A stretch of 5,707 nucleotides of DNA from Bdellovibrionales bacterium. Its GTDB lineage: Bacteria; Bdellovibrionota; Bdellovibrionia; Bdellovibrionales; UBA840. The position numbers and the translations under genes were made by a program. Positions within the stretch are counted from its first letter, which is position 1. The number at the start of each line of letters is the position of its first letter. The notes beneath the pieces were generated by a model. It had not been told where the DNA came from. It did no database searches and saw only the letters and a list, made by a program, of their open reading frames with translations. Below, piece after piece: positions 5,535 through 5,707 of the stretch. The stretch lies in NCBI GenBank assembly GCA_020434605.1, contig JAGRAL010000182.1, positions 1 to 5,707 of the forward strand. Reading direction: 5' to 3'.

Positions 5535-5707
5535 GACATATAATATTCCTACTACTTATAATGAGTTTTCACATTACTGCGTTTGCTAACCGCATACCAG
5601 AAATTGAAGAGTATTATTCAAGGCAAACCTCAGAGTATTTAAAAACAAGGTTTCCGGATAAACCGTTTACTGTTTTTTCTAAAGTATATGTGGCTGATAA
5701 AGCAAAT
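5531..5707 (+). CDS. Secreted protein of unknown function, fourth operon gene (3' end missing)
   Basis: Only the first 59 codons are in the window; the frame stays open to the edge. The ATG overlaps the motB stop as ATGA and is preceded by AGAAGG (5521-5526) at 4 nt, so translation is coupled to motB. Residues 1-19 form a clear signal peptide: R2-H3, a hydrophobic run IIFLLLIM, then AFA before N20, fitting signal peptidase I. There is no cysteine at the cleavage site, so it is not a lipoprotein. The visible mature part starts with an acidic, probably helical stretch (about 22-38, PEIEEYYSRQTSEYLKTRF), then a strand-like VFSKVYVAD. I do not recognise the family. Position in the operon suggests a periplasmic partner of the stator or of the PEGA-TPR lipoprotein, which is inference. 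Confidence 0.75.
   Translation, partial: MRHIIFLLLIMSFHITAFANRIPEIEEYYSRQTSEYLKTRFPDKPFTVFSKVYVADKAN

Overview
The window is AT-rich Gram-negative DNA. It most resembles a predatory or environmental member of the Bdellovibrionota, probably of the Bacteriovorax/Halobacteriovorax/Peredibacter type. Three things suggest this: the low-GC coding style, a very large lipoprotein whose signal ends SAC-GGG and which carries PKD/Ig-like domains and NHL repeats, and a flagellar stator operon led by a PEGA-TPR lipoprotein. This assignment is inferred from protein style; no taxonomic marker gene is present.

Layout. Positions 1-105 hold no gene; an 11-bp perfect hairpin at 62-90 is the likely end of the minus-strand transcript. 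Positions 106-3111 (minus strand) encode a 1001-residue surface lipoprotein: lipid anchor, Gly-rich tether, two Ig-like domains, then 12 NHL-like blades that divide naturally into two six-bladed propellers. Positions 3112-3360 are a divergent intergenic region. It contains three copies of an ATTCTTA unit spaced exactly 20 bp apart, two of them forming palindromes. It also has a symmetric -10 element (AGTATACT), a weak sigma-28-like promoter candidate and a leader stem-loop. Positions 3361-5707 (plus strand) are a tight four-gene operon: PEGA-TPR lipoprotein, motA, motB, and a secreted protein cut off by the window edge. Junctions are 12 nt, then a GTGA overlap, then an ATGA overlap.

How the genes may work together. 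MotA and MotB form the ion-driven stator that powers flagellar rotation. MotA sits in the inner membrane and MotB also anchors to peptidoglycan. The lipoprotein and the unknown exported protein flank motAB in the same transcript, so they are good candidates for periplasmic or outer-membrane stator accessory factors. This MotA lacks the usual Arg-Gly-Leu-Glu signature of the rotor-facing loop. The pair may therefore be a specialised stator rather than a housekeeping copy. The divergent NHL lipoprotein shares the control region but has no evident functional link to motility.
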